Position numbers and translations under genes: made by a program
The notes under the pieces: model-generated
Told to the model about the DNA's origin: nothing
The model's database searches: none
Seen by the model: the letters and a program-made list of their open reading frames with translations, nothing else
DNA from: Crocinitomicaceae bacterium
GTDB lineage: Bacteria; Bacteroidota; Bacteroidia; Flavobacteriales_D; Crocinitomicaceae
Direction of reading: 5' to 3'
NCBI GenBank assembly: GCA_024639405.1
Contig: JAHEIL010000013.1
Span: 44,979-108,978, forward strand
Length of the DNA stretch: 64,000 nt
Shown: positions 33,216-43,567 of the stretch, piece by piece
Layout: each line of letters starts with the position of its first letter
Position numbering within the stretch: the first letter of the stretch is position 1

Positions 33216-33803
33216 ATGAAAAATAAAATTCTAATAGCCCTAACTTGCATTGGGATCAGCAGTCTTGCAATGAGTCAAACAAAACGCATTGCTTTCAAAA
33301 GCCACAGTGGAAATTCAGAACACTTTAAACAAGCTTTATCAGCTGCACTTTTTGAAAATGAAGGTTCAAATTTTGGAATTGCACCGCAACGCTATGTCAC
33401 AGAAGCACATTTAGATACCGTTATCTTCATCAACGACACGACAGTTGAATTGGTAACGAGTCATCATTCACATTTTGAAGATGATTTTAGAAATACTTCT
33501 CATCCAAACCTATGGAAACCTGGGCATGAAACCGTTGTAAACCATCCTGTATTTAATTCCGACAAAACAATTGAGGAAATGAAGGAAATTGTACAAAAAA
33601 CCTATCATTTTAAAAATGACATTTCAAAAGTTGTATTTATTGGAGAGCCGAAAGCTTTGAGAAAAAATATAAAAAGAAAACCAAAAAATACATTGAAAAA
33701 TGGATTTATAAATAGCGGAAACCCTTTTTTCTTATTTCTTTTTGGCGCTGGAATGATCAGTATTATTTCTTTCGTTTTCAAACCATTTGCGATTAAAAAA
33801 TGA
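33216..33803 (+). CDS. Secreted/anchored protein of unknown function
   Basis: Signal peptide; C-terminal hydrophobic segment; overlaps next ORF by 4 nt. Confidence 0.6.
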   Translation: MKNKILIALTCIGISSLAMSQTKRIAFKSHSGNSEHFKQALSAALFENEGSNFGIAPQRYVTEAHLDTVIFINDTTVELVTSHHSHFEDDFRNTSHPNLWKPGHETVVNHPVFNSDKTIEEMKEIVQKTYHFKNDISKVVFIGEPKALRKNIKRKPKNTLKNGFINSGNPFFLFLFGAGMISIISFVFKPFAIKK

Positions 33804-34969
33804 ACCCTCTAAAGAAAATTACTAAATATTTTCTTGCACTATTTATACTGAATGGAATACTTTTTATTCCATTCAGTTTTTCATTTAGTGCTTTTCAATT
33901 AAAGATTTGTCAATTCATTTTTTTACCCATTACAGAAAAGATAACCCACTACTTTACGAATAATTTTCTATTGACCGATTTTTCATCTGATTCGTTAGCC
34001 ATGTATCTACTCATTTTGATTTTGGTTATCGTTAGTTTGTTGTTTTCTCTTTTTCTTTATTACATTGAAAAAAGGAAAGGTTATAATTTAAACTTAGAAA
34101 ACAAAATTCGCCCAATTATTCGCTATTACTTAGCATTAATACTATTGATTTATGGTTTTAGTAAAGTATTTAAAGCACAATTTTATTTACCTGAACCCAA
34201 TTTATTATTCACCCCTCTAGGAAATTTAGATAAAGACATTTTATTTTGGTCAACCATTGGAAGTTCTCGCTCCTACTCTATTTTTTTAGGGATTATCGAA
34301 ATTATTCCAGCACTATTGTTACTTTTTAGAAAAACCTCTTTTATCGGGAGTTTAATGGCTACTGGTGTTCTTTTACATGTTGTTGCAATCAATTTCTCTT
34401 ATTCTATTTCTGTGAAAATCTTCTCACTTTTCTTATTGTTTATAGCGGTTTTTCTAGTCGCTCGTACGATAAAAAACACTTGGAAAGTATTTCAAACTGG
34501 TGATTTTTCAACTTCGCTTTTCTATGAGCCAGCTTTTTCGTTTAAAATTCCTTTTTATCCGTTGGTGAAAACGTTACTCATTTTAATGATTTTTAGTGAA
34601 GCGCTTGCGCCTGCTTTTAAAACAGGGAACTTTAATGATGATTTGCAGGCTAGACCAATTTATCATGGCGCATATGCTGTTCAAGATAATCTATTGAAAA
34701 TAAAACGATTTTTTATTCACCGAGATGGTTACCTCATCTTTCAGAATGAGGATGATACATTTACAGATTATAAATTTCACTTATTGGAAAACGGAGTGTT
34801 TTTATTGAAGGATTACCAGCATCGGCAACAAGAAGGAAGATTGAAATGGAATCCAGAATCACGGAGATTGGAATTGAGTCTAAATTCAATTAAAATTATT
34901 GGTAAACAGATTGAATTAGATCATATGCCGTTATTGAAATCACAGTTTTCGTGGACAGTAGATCAATGA
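33800..34969 (+). CDS. DoxX-like multi-pass membrane protein
   Basis: Multiple TM segments; YLALILLIYGFSKVFKAQF resembles DoxX-like proteins. Confidence 0.55.
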   Translation: MNPLKKITKYFLALFILNGILFIPFSFSFSAFQLKICQFIFLPITEKITHYFTNNFLLTDFSSDSLAMYLLILILVIVSLLFSLFLYYIEKRKGYNLNLENKIRPIIRYYLALILLIYGFSKVFKAQFYLPEPNLLFTPLGNLDKDILFWSTIGSSRSYSIFLGIIEIIPALLLLFRKTSFIGSLMATGVLLHVVAINFSYSISVKIFSLFLLFIAVFLVARTIKNTWKVFQTGDFSTSLFYEPAFSFKIPFYPLVKTLLILMIFSEALAPAFKTGNFNDDLQARPIYHGAYAVQDNLLKIKRFFIHRDGYLIFQNEDDTFTDYKFHLLENGVFLLKDYQHRQQEGRLKWNPESRRLELSLNSIKIIGKQIELDHMPLLKSQFSWTVDQ

Positions 34970-34991
34970 ATTTAAGCTTTAGGAATGTAAA

Positions 34992-35015
34992 TTTACAACA
35001 TTGCAATATTGTAAA
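34992..35015. promoter_or_regulatory. 24-bp palindrome, site S1
   Basis: TTTACAACATTGCAATATTGTAAA. Confidence 0.7.
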
Positions 35016-35074
35016 GAACACAGTCTCTACTTGAGATTCAGAATGCTTTTAAAATAAATAGTTGAATAAAACTC

Positions 35075-35098
35075 TTTACAACATTACAATATTGTAAA
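35075..35098. promoter_or_regulatory. 24-bp palindrome, site S2
   Basis: TTTACAACATTACAATATTGTAAA, identical to S3 and S4. Confidence 0.7.
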
Positions 35099-35118
35099 GA
35101 AATAACACAATAATAAAA

Positions 35119-37212
35119 TCAGAAATTCAAACAAACTTCAATTGCTTTTCTCGTTTTTTCCGCATTAGTCAACAATGCTGCTTCCAAAGTTGAATTCAAA
35201 GGAATAGCAGGCGTGTCAACTGAACCAACAATCGATATTGGTGCGTCTAATGCTTTAAAATTATCGCGTTGTAAGCGTCCCGCTAAACCTAATGTAAAGT
35301 TTGATTCTGTCGATTCTTCTGTTACTAAAACCACTTTTCCATGTCGTTGAACTGCTGCATTCATTGCGTCATGATCCAACGGATTCAACGTTCTTAAATC
35401 AATGATTTCAACTTTTCCCTCGAATGATTTTGCTGCTTCTAAAGCCCAATAAACTCCACGTCCGTATGTGATGACAACACATGAAGTTCCTTTTTCAATT
35501 GCTTCCGCTGCTGCATCTTGAACGATTCTCGCTTTACCAAAAGGAATGCAATATTCTTCATCTGGCTCTATTGACATTGCTCCTTCTGTTCCTGGTATTT
35601 TTGACCAATACAAGCCTTTATGCTCCAACATAACAACTGGATTCGGATCATAAAAAGCAGCTTTCATCAATCCTTTCAAATCTGCTCCATTGGAAGGGTA
35701 AGCCACTTTAATTCCTCTAATATTCGTCAAAACAGATTCCACACTTGAAGAATGGTAAGGGCCACCAGAACCATATGCACCAATTGGCACACGAATGATA
35801 CAACTAACAGGCCATTTACCATTTGAAAGGTAATTTGAACGCGATACTTCCGTAAATAATTGATTCAGTCCTGGCCAAATATAATCTGCAAATTGAACCT
35901 CAACAATTGGTTTTAAACCAACTGCTGACATTCCAACAGTTGAACCTATAATGAATGCTTCTTGAATAGGCGTATTAAAAACACGGTTATCTCCAAAAGT
36001 TTGTGCTAAGGTCGCTGCTTCTCTAAACACACCACCTAAGCGCCCTCCAACATCTTGTCCATACAACAATGCTTCTGGATGTTGTTCCATGATTTCACGC
36101 ACAGCAAACAAGGCGGAGTCAACCATCACCGTTTTTTTCTTGCCAGCAGGCTCGCGAATTCCTTTTTCTTCTGTAATTGGAGTTGGTGCAAAGATATGAT
36201 CTGTAACAGAAGCTGGATCAGGATCTTCAGCATTTAATGCTTTATCATAATCACTGTCTACTAATTTTGTAGCAGTAGCGATTGCGTTAATGATATCTGA
36301 TTCATCTAATCCGTTTTCACGCAACGTGTTTTTAAATTTTGGAAAAGGATCGTTCAATGCGGCCTCTTCTAAATCATCTCGGTACCATTCTTTACGAACG
36401 CCTGATGTATGGTGTCCAAGCAAAGGAACTTTCGCATGAATAATGAAAGGTCTACGTTCGCTTCGAACAGTTGCAAATACTTCTTGTACCGTTTCGTAGG
36501 ATGTGACAAAATCAGAACCATCAATCGTTCTTACTTCAATTCCATTAAACCCTTGTGCATAATAACTCATGTCTTGAGCGCGAGTTTCTGCTGCATTTGC
36601 AGAAATATCCCAGCCATTATCTTGTACTAAAAAAACAATTGGAAACTGTTTCAACGCAGCCATTTGCAAGGCTTCAGAAACTTCCCCTTCCGTACAAGAA
36701 GCATCGCCTAAGGAACAAACTACAACTGGATTCTCTCCCTTATAATCGATTGCTAATCCTTGTTTTTCTTTGTATTGAATTCCCATTGCAATTCCAGTCG
36801 TAGGAATCGCTTGCATACCCGTTGCAGAAGATTGATGTGGAATTTTTGGCATGTCTTCTCGATTCAAAGATGGATGACAATAATACGTTCTACCACCGGA
36901 AAAAGGATCTTCTTTTTTAGCAAAAACTTGCAACATCAATTCATAAGGTTGCATTCCAATACCTAACAAAATACTATCATCACGGTAATACGGCGAAACC
37001 CAATCTTGAGGTTTTAGTTGCATTCCAACAGCCAATTGAATAGCTTCATGACCACGGGAAGTTGCATGCACGTATTTTGCAGTTACTTCTTTATTTGCTT
37101 CGTATTTTTCTGATAATGCTTTTGCCGTAGCCATTTTTTCAAAGGCTATTAAAAGTATGTCTTTTGATATGCGGGTATTCCCTTTTGCAGCGGAGTCTTT
37201 TTCCTTTGCCAT
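35119..37212 (-). CDS. Branched-chain 2-oxoacid dehydrogenase E1, fused alpha-beta subunits
   Basis: Alpha part (VCSLGDASCTEGEVSEALQMAALKQFPIVFLVQDNGW) and beta part (PEALLYGQDVGGRLGGVFREA) in one 697-aa ORF. Confidence 0.9.
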   Translation of the reverse strand: MAKEKDSAAKGNTRISKDILLIAFEKMATAKALSEKYEANKEVTAKYVHATSRGHEAIQLAVGMQLKPQDWVSPYYRDDSILLGIGMQPYELMLQVFAKKEDPFSGGRTYYCHPSLNREDMPKIPHQSSATGMQAIPTTGIAMGIQYKEKQGLAIDYKGENPVVVCSLGDASCTEGEVSEALQMAALKQFPIVFLVQDNGWDISANAAETRAQDMSYYAQGFNGIEVRTIDGSDFVTSYETVQEVFATVRSERRPFIIHAKVPLLGHHTSGVRKEWYRDDLEEAALNDPFPKFKNTLRENGLDESDIINAIATATKLVDSDYDKALNAEDPDPASVTDHIFAPTPITEEKGIREPAGKKKTVMVDSALFAVREIMEQHPEALLYGQDVGGRLGGVFREAATLAQTFGDNRVFNTPIQEAFIIGSTVGMSAVGLKPIVEVQFADYIWPGLNQLFTEVSRSNYLSNGKWPVSCIIRVPIGAYGSGGPYHSSSVESVLTNIRGIKVAYPSNGADLKGLMKAAFYDPNPVVMLEHKGLYWSKIPGTEGAMSIEPDEEYCIPFGKARIVQDAAAEAIEKGTSCVVITYGRGVYWALEAAKSFEGKVEIIDLRTLNPLDHDAMNAAVQRHGKVVLVTEESTESNFTLGLAGRLQRDNFKALDAPISIVGSVDTPAIPLNSTLEAALLTNAEKTRKAIEVCLNF

Positions 37213-37273
37213 TGTCTGATTTTTAGTGCGCCAAATATACGGATTTTTTTAGGTGAAGGCATTTTAATTACAT

Positions 37274-37305
37274 AAAATAAGGGATGCTTTCACATCCCTT
37301 ATTTT
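37274..37305 (-). terminator. Perfect 13-bp stem terminator (bidirectional)
   Basis: AAAATAAGGGATG-CTTTCA-CATCCCTTATTTT. Confidence 0.75.
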
Positions 37306-37363
37306 AAGCTTATCTATATTAAAATCATAATTTGATTAATTCTATCGTTACTTTTTATCAATC

Positions 37364-37936
37364 TTATATTTTCACAAACCGTTTTGCATAGCGTTTATCA
37401 TTCATTGCAAGTTCAAGTGTATAAAAACCACTTTCTAATGGAGCAACATTGATTAATAAAGCAGCTGTTTTTTGCACTAACACTTCTTGCCCCAACGCAT
37501 TATAAATTTTTACACCTTGCAGCACTTCACCATCAGGAAGTGTTAATGTAAGTGCTTCACTTGCTGGGTTGGGTGAAAGTTGGATGAAGGAGTCCGGAAG
37601 TTCGTCAATTGACCAATAATAACATTCCCACCAAACAACTTTTACTAATACCAAAGCCGTGTCATAGGTAGCACAAATAGTATCGTTAACAACGTAAGTG
37701 TACGTATATTCACCTGGAATATTACTTGAAATAATAGTTGTATTATTGATTAACATATTTGATGTATTATACCAAGCACCATTTATATCAGCAATATCAG
37801 ATAGTAAAGAATCTAAATTAAAAGGTGTGTTTTTACATATTTCAATAATTGTATCATTTCCAGCAGATGCGCATTGTGAGAAGGAAATGGTTGAAAGACT
37901 AATTGAGCTGAATAGAAGAAGAATATACTTTTTCAT
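37364..37936 (-). CDS. T9SS type A sorting-domain protein (cargo 1)
   Basis: Signal peptide MKKYILLLFSSISLSTISFSQ; C-terminal SPNPASEALTL...GFYTLELAMNDKRYAKRFVKI. Confidence 0.85.
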   Translation of the reverse strand: MKKYILLLFSSISLSTISFSQCASAGNDTIIEICKNTPFNLDSLLSDIADINGAWYNTSNMLINNTTIISSNIPGEYTYTYVVNDTICATYDTALVLVKVVWWECYYWSIDELPDSFIQLSPNPASEALTLTLPDGEVLQGVKIYNALGQEVLVQKTAALLINVAPLESGFYTLELAMNDKRYAKRFVKI

Positions 37937-37989
37937 AATTCTAAATTTTAAAGATGAATAAATTTTTTCGTTAAGATTTAAACACCATT

Positions 37990-38904
37990 TTAAATCTTCA
38001 CAAACCGTTTTGCATAGCGTTTATCATTCATTGCAAGTTCAAGTGTATAAATACCACTTTCTAATGGAGCAACATTGATTAATAAAGCAGCTGTTTTTTG
38101 CACTAACACTTCTTGCCCCAACGCATTATAAATTTTTACACCTTGTAGCACTTCTCCATCAGGAATTGTTAATGTAAGTGCTTCATTTGCTGGATTAGGT
38201 GAAAGTTGAAAGTAGGACTCGGTTTGTTCGTCGATGCCTAAAGAAAACTCACAATTTTGAAAAAATATAAAAGAAGGTGTTAAATTGTATGAAACATTAA
38301 GTTGAAAAATAAGGTCATAATTTATCATTCCATTTTTATGTTGACAAACTAAAGTTGGTTTTCTTGTGATATTATTTATTATTGTTCTTGCTAAACCATA
38401 CGATGTTCCGACACCTTCTATAAATTCAAACTTACCACTAGTATAGGGAATGTTTTGATTAAAGCGAATGTGCTTTCGGTTTTGTACATCAAAATAAACA
38501 GAATCTACTGGTGCATATGGAAGATTAAATGAAAATGAATTACCAATAACATCTCCAACATTTAATGATAAATCAAAAATTTTGTACCATGCTGTATCTG
38601 TATAATTTTTCTTAACCCATGCTTTACCTTGTATTACGTCTTCCTTTGCATAAAAATTTTCGTTCGGTTGAAAAGAACCAAAGCCTATGTTGGTCGGTGT
38701 ACCAATAATAAAATAAATAGTGTCTCCATTTGCATCTATTGTATCATGATCTATTGAGAGGTTGTAAATAGGGTATTGAGGGTCATCTAAATTACTTCTA
38801 TTTTCCATTATACTCCATGTTGCAGTTGAGTCTCCAAACAAACTTTGATATTGTCCAAAAGCAAGATTGTGAAACAAAAAACAAATTAAGATATACTTTT
38901 TCAT
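37990..38904 (-). CDS. T9SS type A sorting-domain protein (cargo 2)
   Basis: Signal peptide MKKYILICFLFHNLAFGQ; C-terminal domain almost identical to cargo 1; different middle. Confidence 0.85.
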   Translation of the reverse strand: MKKYILICFLFHNLAFGQYQSLFGDSTATWSIMENRSNLDDPQYPIYNLSIDHDTIDANGDTIYFIIGTPTNIGFGSFQPNENFYAKEDVIQGKAWVKKNYTDTAWYKIFDLSLNVGDVIGNSFSFNLPYAPVDSVYFDVQNRKHIRFNQNIPYTSGKFEFIEGVGTSYGLARTIINNITRKPTLVCQHKNGMINYDLIFQLNVSYNLTPSFIFFQNCEFSLGIDEQTESYFQLSPNPANEALTLTIPDGEVLQGVKIYNALGQEVLVQKTAALLINVAPLESGIYTLELAMNDKRYAKRFVKI

Positions 38905-38928
38905 AATTCTAAGTTTAAAAGATGAATA

Positions 38929-39108
38929 CTATTGTTTGATGATTAATTTAGCATCTGTAGCTACGCCATCGCATATCAAAATTGCGGTATAAGTACCATT
39001 CACTATATATGCCCTAATTCGAATAACATTTTGGTAATAATTACTTTAAGATAAAACACTTAATTGTAGTAGAATACTACTTAGTGTACTGATAAAAATT
39101 AGTTTCAT
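38929..39108 (-). pseudogene. 60-codon relic of a third T9SS cargo gene (signal peptide plus sorting-domain tail)
   Basis: MKLIFISTLSSILLQLSVLS*SNYYQNVIRIRAYIVNGTYTAILICDGVATDAKLIIKQ* in one frame. Confidence 0.6.
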
Positions 39109-39238
39109 AGTAGATAGTTTAAATATTAGATAATCAAACTTACAACTATTTTTTTATTAAAACAAATTTATTATCAATTAAATGCTTAAAAATTAAATAA
39201 ATACAAAAAAATCAGGTGCTAACTTATGATGTGAAAAA

Positions 39239-41371
39239 TCACTGATTCTTCTCCATAATATACGTCAATACTTTTTCAATTAAATGCACGCGATCTTTTC
39301 CTGTTACATTGTGTTTATGCATCGGATAGGGGAAGAAATCCATTTGTATTCCTAAATCAACGAATTTTTTTACTAAGGCATAATTATGCTGCATCACTAC
39401 AACGTCATCAATTGTTCCATGAATTAATAATAAATCACCTTTTAAATTTGCTGCATGGTTCAATAAACTCGCATTTTTGTACCCTTCCACATTTTGTTCC
39501 GGGCGATCCATGTAACGTTCGCCATACATGGCTTCATAGTATTTCCAATCTGTAACCGGTCCTCCTGCAACGCCAACTTTAAACACATCTGGGTGACGAA
39601 GCATTAATGAAGTTGTCATAAACCCTCCAAACGACCAACCGTGAACTGCCAAACGATTCGCATCAACATATGGCAAAGATTTTAAATAAGCTACACCTGA
39701 AAGTTGGTCTTCCATTTCCACATCACCTAAACGACGGTGAATTTGTGATTCAAAATCAAAACCACGATTTGCAGAACCTCTACCATCCAACGTAAATACT
39801 AAATAACCTTGTTCAGCCATCCAATACATCCATAAATTTGCACCGTCCAACCAAGTGTTGGTAATCATCTGTGCATGAGGCCCACCATAAACATAGACCA
39901 TAACAGGATATTTTTTAGTCGGGTCAAAATTGCTTGGCTTAATGATGCGCGTGTATAATTTTGAACCATCTTTTCCAATAATCGAACTTATTTCAGCGTT
40001 TCCAATTGCAACAGAACCTAATTTATCTGTACTGTTTAAAAGTAATTTTGCTTTTTTGTTGGAACTTGAAAACAATTCAACATGTTGTGCAATTTTATTA
40101 CTAGAATAACTATCCATAAAGTAGGTCCCAGCATCATTTATTGTAAATGAGTGCGTTCCTTCCGTTGGAGTTACCAATTGTTGTTTTCCTGACAAATCTA
40201 CTTTGTACACCAATGTATTTGTTGCGTTTTCGCCAGTTGCAGTGAAATAAATTTCTTTTCCATTTTTTCGCGCTGCCAAAATTTCTTTTACAACAAATTT
40301 ATTGGTCGTTAATTGTTTGATTAATTTCCCATTAAAATCATAGTAGTACAAGTTGTTAAATCCATCTTTTTCTGAAATCCAAATAAAATTATTCGACGCT
40401 TCAGAAGGGAAGAATGCTGGAAATTCTGGTTCAACCCATTTCTCATTTTTTTCTTCTACTAAAGTTTTAACAAAAGCTCCTGTTTCAACATCGTACACGT
40501 TTAAATAATAATGGTTTTGATCTCTGTTTAATTCTGCAATCAAAACAAACTTGTTATCCGGTGTAAAAACAACATTCGTTAAATAATCATCACTTGCACC
40601 TTTTGGAGAAATATAAACTGTTTTTTGTGTTGCCAAAGAAAAAACACCCACTTTTGGACGCTCAGATTTTTGACCAGCCATAGGATATTTTATCATCATT
40701 GCTTCACCTGGTGTTTTTGAAATATCTAACAACGGGTAATCGTGAACTTCTGATTCGTTCTTTTCATAAAATGCTATATATTGACCGTTTGATGACCAAA
40801 ACAAACCACCTGAAATACCAAATTCATTGCGGGCGATTGATTGTCCAGCAACGATATTTTTATCTGTATGGGAAGTCACTTGAAATTTTATCCCCAACTT
40901 ATTTTGAACAAATACATTGTTTTCAATCGTATATGCAATAGCGCCAGAAGATTCGTGTAGTAAATTATTTTGTGCATCATCAGGAATCGTTTGAATGACG
41001 CTCGCTTTTTTAGTTTGATAATTGAAAGCAAGTGAACGTGTTCCATCAATTATCAATAATTCTTGTTGATTCAACCAAGAAATACCCATTAAATTTGAAA
41101 GTTTCAAATTCGCTGAGGCATTCAAATCTGCCAACGTAAACACGACAGAATTTGCTATTAACTTCGGATTAGATTTGTACAAAGTATCTGCTTTTTTAGA
41201 AAGAAACGAATACTCTTCTGAAGCTGGAATCCAACTGAAACTATTAATGCGGTCTGGACCAAACGTTCTAAATTGATTTAAAACTGCATCTTTTAAGGTT
41301 AATGTGCTTTTTTGAGAAAAGCTATTTAATGTAGCTGTAAGTAATACAACACTTAATAGTATTTTTTTCAT
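39239..41371 (-). CDS. S9-family peptidase (dipeptidyl peptidase IV-like)
   Basis: DPP IV N-terminal beta-propeller type sequence; catalytic GWSFGGFMT; IHGTIDDVVVMQH. Confidence 0.92.
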   Translation of the reverse strand: MKKILLSVVLLTATLNSFSQKSTLTLKDAVLNQFRTFGPDRINSFSWIPASEEYSFLSKKADTLYKSNPKLIANSVVFTLADLNASANLKLSNLMGISWLNQQELLIIDGTRSLAFNYQTKKASVIQTIPDDAQNNLLHESSGAIAYTIENNVFVQNKLGIKFQVTSHTDKNIVAGQSIARNEFGISGGLFWSSNGQYIAFYEKNESEVHDYPLLDISKTPGEAMMIKYPMAGQKSERPKVGVFSLATQKTVYISPKGASDDYLTNVVFTPDNKFVLIAELNRDQNHYYLNVYDVETGAFVKTLVEEKNEKWVEPEFPAFFPSEASNNFIWISEKDGFNNLYYYDFNGKLIKQLTTNKFVVKEILAARKNGKEIYFTATGENATNTLVYKVDLSGKQQLVTPTEGTHSFTINDAGTYFMDSYSSNKIAQHVELFSSSNKKAKLLLNSTDKLGSVAIGNAEISSIIGKDGSKLYTRIIKPSNFDPTKKYPVMVYVYGGPHAQMITNTWLDGANLWMYWMAEQGYLVFTLDGRGSANRGFDFESQIHRRLGDVEMEDQLSGVAYLKSLPYVDANRLAVHGWSFGGFMTTSLMLRHPDVFKVGVAGGPVTDWKYYEAMYGERYMDRPEQNVEGYKNASLLNHAANLKGDLLLIHGTIDDVVVMQHNYALVKKFVDLGIQMDFFPYPMHKHNVTGKDRVHLIEKVLTYIMEKNQ

Positions 41372-41380
41372 GGTTTGAAT

Positions 41381-42055
41381 TTATTTTTGTGCGATAAATT
41401 TAGTTAAAAACTGTTCAATTGGTCTTCCTTTTTTGTAACAATCGATCAATATTTCTGTAAGGTTTTCATGTAAGATAATTTCAGGTTCGAATTCTGCAAA
41501 AAAGTAAAATTGTTTGTTAAAAATCAGTGGTTCAATTTCCGACGCTTCACTCAAATCTTTTGGAATGACTTTGTTTTTCTCCCCTCTAATCTCTCCAAAT
41601 ATTGCTTTAAATTCAGGCGAATCGTATAATTTTTTGAAGGCGGTTAAATTATCAGCAATTCCTTCTCGTACAGATAACAAATCTTCTTTATCAATTTCAT
41701 AGATTCCGCCATACACGCGAACGTGTTCAGGACCAAATTCAAAATAAATTCCATTAATCGCTCTCGATTTTTTGCCTTCAGGAGCAACAACCGCAGAAAC
41801 ATTTAATTTGTAGGGTGTTTTATCTTTTGAAAAACGGATGTCACGATTGATTCTAAAAATGCAATCTTTCGCCTCAACACCTTTGAAATTGGGGTCGAGT
41901 AAAGCAATTTCATCAATAATGAGTTGTACAAAAGTTTTAAAAGGGTTTTTTATCGTGCTTTCATACCTTTTTCGGTTTTCATCAAACCAATCTTTGTGAT
42001 TATTTGCTGCTAAATCAATGAAAAATTGCAAAAAATCAGCTTTAAAATGCGCCAT
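41381..42055 (-). CDS. DUF2461 domain protein
   Basis: FFIDLAANNHKDWFDENRKRYE..., FRINRDIRFSKDKTPYK. Confidence 0.85.
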   Translation of the reverse strand: MAHFKADFLQFFIDLAANNHKDWFDENRKRYESTIKNPFKTFVQLIIDEIALLDPNFKGVEAKDCIFRINRDIRFSKDKTPYKLNVSAVVAPEGKKSRAINGIYFEFGPEHVRVYGGIYEIDKEDLLSVREGIADNLTAFKKLYDSPEFKAIFGEIRGEKNKVIPKDLSEASEIEPLIFNKQFYFFAEFEPEIILHENLTEILIDCYKKGRPIEQFLTKFIAQK

Positions 42056-42179
42056 TCTTTTTCTTTCAAAACTACTAAAAATAAAATGAAGTTAGTAGTT
42101 GATTCAAACCAAAATTCTATTCCAATCCGAATTTCTTTATTCTAATAAAATGCTGTATTTTTACAGAAAAATAAAAAAG

Positions 42180-42659
42180 ATGAAACACGTTAGCTTCGCT
42201 AGTATTGAGAAAGCGATCAAAAAAGTAGATAATTTGGATGATGACGGCTTAGAAAAGTTGTCTGAAACCTATTCTTTAGCACAACAAACTTTATTATCAT
42301 ATGTTATGTCGGCTGCCATTGAATACCAAAACGAACAATTGGAAGGGTTATTGATTTATTACTATTGTTTAATTTCTGAATGTTATGCGCAAGAAGGCGT
42401 AATATTAAATGAAATTACTGAAGCCGACATCGATGCGTTTGAAGAACCTTATTTCCAAATGTTAGACGCCTATTTTGAAAACGACGAGGAAGATGTGTTA
42501 GAAGATTTCTGTGATCAACCTGAATTGGCGCAATTTATGGCAATGGAAATTTCAACAGAAGATGAGGATGGAACATCTTTAGACGATGAAACAGCTACTC
42601 AATTGTTCATTGTAACGATTGCTATTATTACGTTAATGAATCGTGCAATAGCAGCCTAA
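42180..42659 (+). CDS. Acidic protein of unknown function
   Basis: Internal ATG (MKHVSFASIEKAIKK) preferred over ORF start 42099; ends 1 nt into the next ORF. Confidence 0.6.
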   Translation: MKHVSFASIEKAIKKVDNLDDDGLEKLSETYSLAQQTLLSYVMSAAIEYQNEQLEGLLIYYYCLISECYAQEGVILNEITEADIDAFEEPYFQMLDAYFENDEEDVLEDFCDQPELAQFMAMEISTEDEDGTSLDDETATQLFIVTIAIITLMNRAIAA

Positions 42660-43066
42660 TGAAAACGCCGCTTGAAATTGTTCAACTCATGCTTGAGAAA
42701 GACGCTTTTAGTCAACTTTTAGGCATGGAAGTCCTTCAGATTTCAGAAGGAAGTTGTCAATTAGCAATGTCGGTATCAAAAGATTTATTGAATGGTTTTC
42801 ACATAGCTCATGGCGGAATTTGTTATTCTTTAGCAGATTCCGCACTGGCCTTTGCCGCCAATAGTTATGGGTTTCAATCTGTAAGTATTGAAACGAGTAT
42901 TTCTCACGTGAAAAAAGTAGTTGAAAACGATCGTTTAACTGCAACCGTTAAAGAGCTCAATAAAACTTTCAAATCAGGACTTTATGAAGTCACTGTAACC
43001 AATCAACACCAAGAACCTGTAGCCTTTTTCAAAGGTACCGTTTTAATTTCATCAAAAATCTGGTAA
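42659..43066 (+). CDS. paaI: PaaI-family hotdog thioesterase
   Basis: HIAHGGICYSLADSALAFAAN motif. Confidence 0.85.
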   Translation: MKTPLEIVQLMLEKDAFSQLLGMEVLQISEGSCQLAMSVSKDLLNGFHIAHGGICYSLADSALAFAANSYGFQSVSIETSISHVKKVVENDRLTATVKELNKTFKSGLYEVTVTNQHQEPVAFFKGTVLISSKIW

Positions 43067-43120
43067 AATTTTTAATTGAGCCTATCTTTTAGCCTATCTT
43101 TGTAGCACCAAAGACAAAAA

Positions 43121-43567
43121 ATGGCTATTGACTCAACACTATATGACTTTGCTGTCAGACATTCTTGGCATCGTTTATCTCGTATGTACAACCAACGTGC
43201 GCTCGAACATGACATCACCATTCCAATCGGATTTATTTTAATGATTGTAGAAAAAGAGGGAACTCCAAGTACGCAATTAGGACCAAAAATGGGCATGGAA
43301 CCAACTTCATTGTCGCGCACTTTAAAAACCATGGAAGATAAAGGTTACATCATTCGAACGGAAGACGCAAAAGACAAGCGAAAAGTACTAATTTCCTTAA
43401 CTGAAGCTGGAATTTCTATGCGAAAAATTGTCAAAGACTTTATCATTGGATTCAATGATAAAATCGCGACAAGTGTTACACCAAAAAAAATGGCGATTTT
43501 CTTAGAAGTTATTAATCAAGTAGATGAATTAATCGACGAAGAATATAAAACACTTAATCTTCAATGA
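43121..43567 (+). CDS. MarR-family transcriptional regulator
   Basis: Winged-helix: [41 protein letters not shown]. Confidence 0.88.
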   Translation: MAIDSTLYDFAVRHSWHRLSRMYNQRALEHDITIPIGFILMIVEKEGTPSTQLGPKMGMEPTSLSRTLKTMEDKGYIIRTEDAKDKRKVLISLTEAGISMRKIVKDFIIGFNDKIATSVTPKKMAIFLEVINQVDELIDEEYKTLNLQ

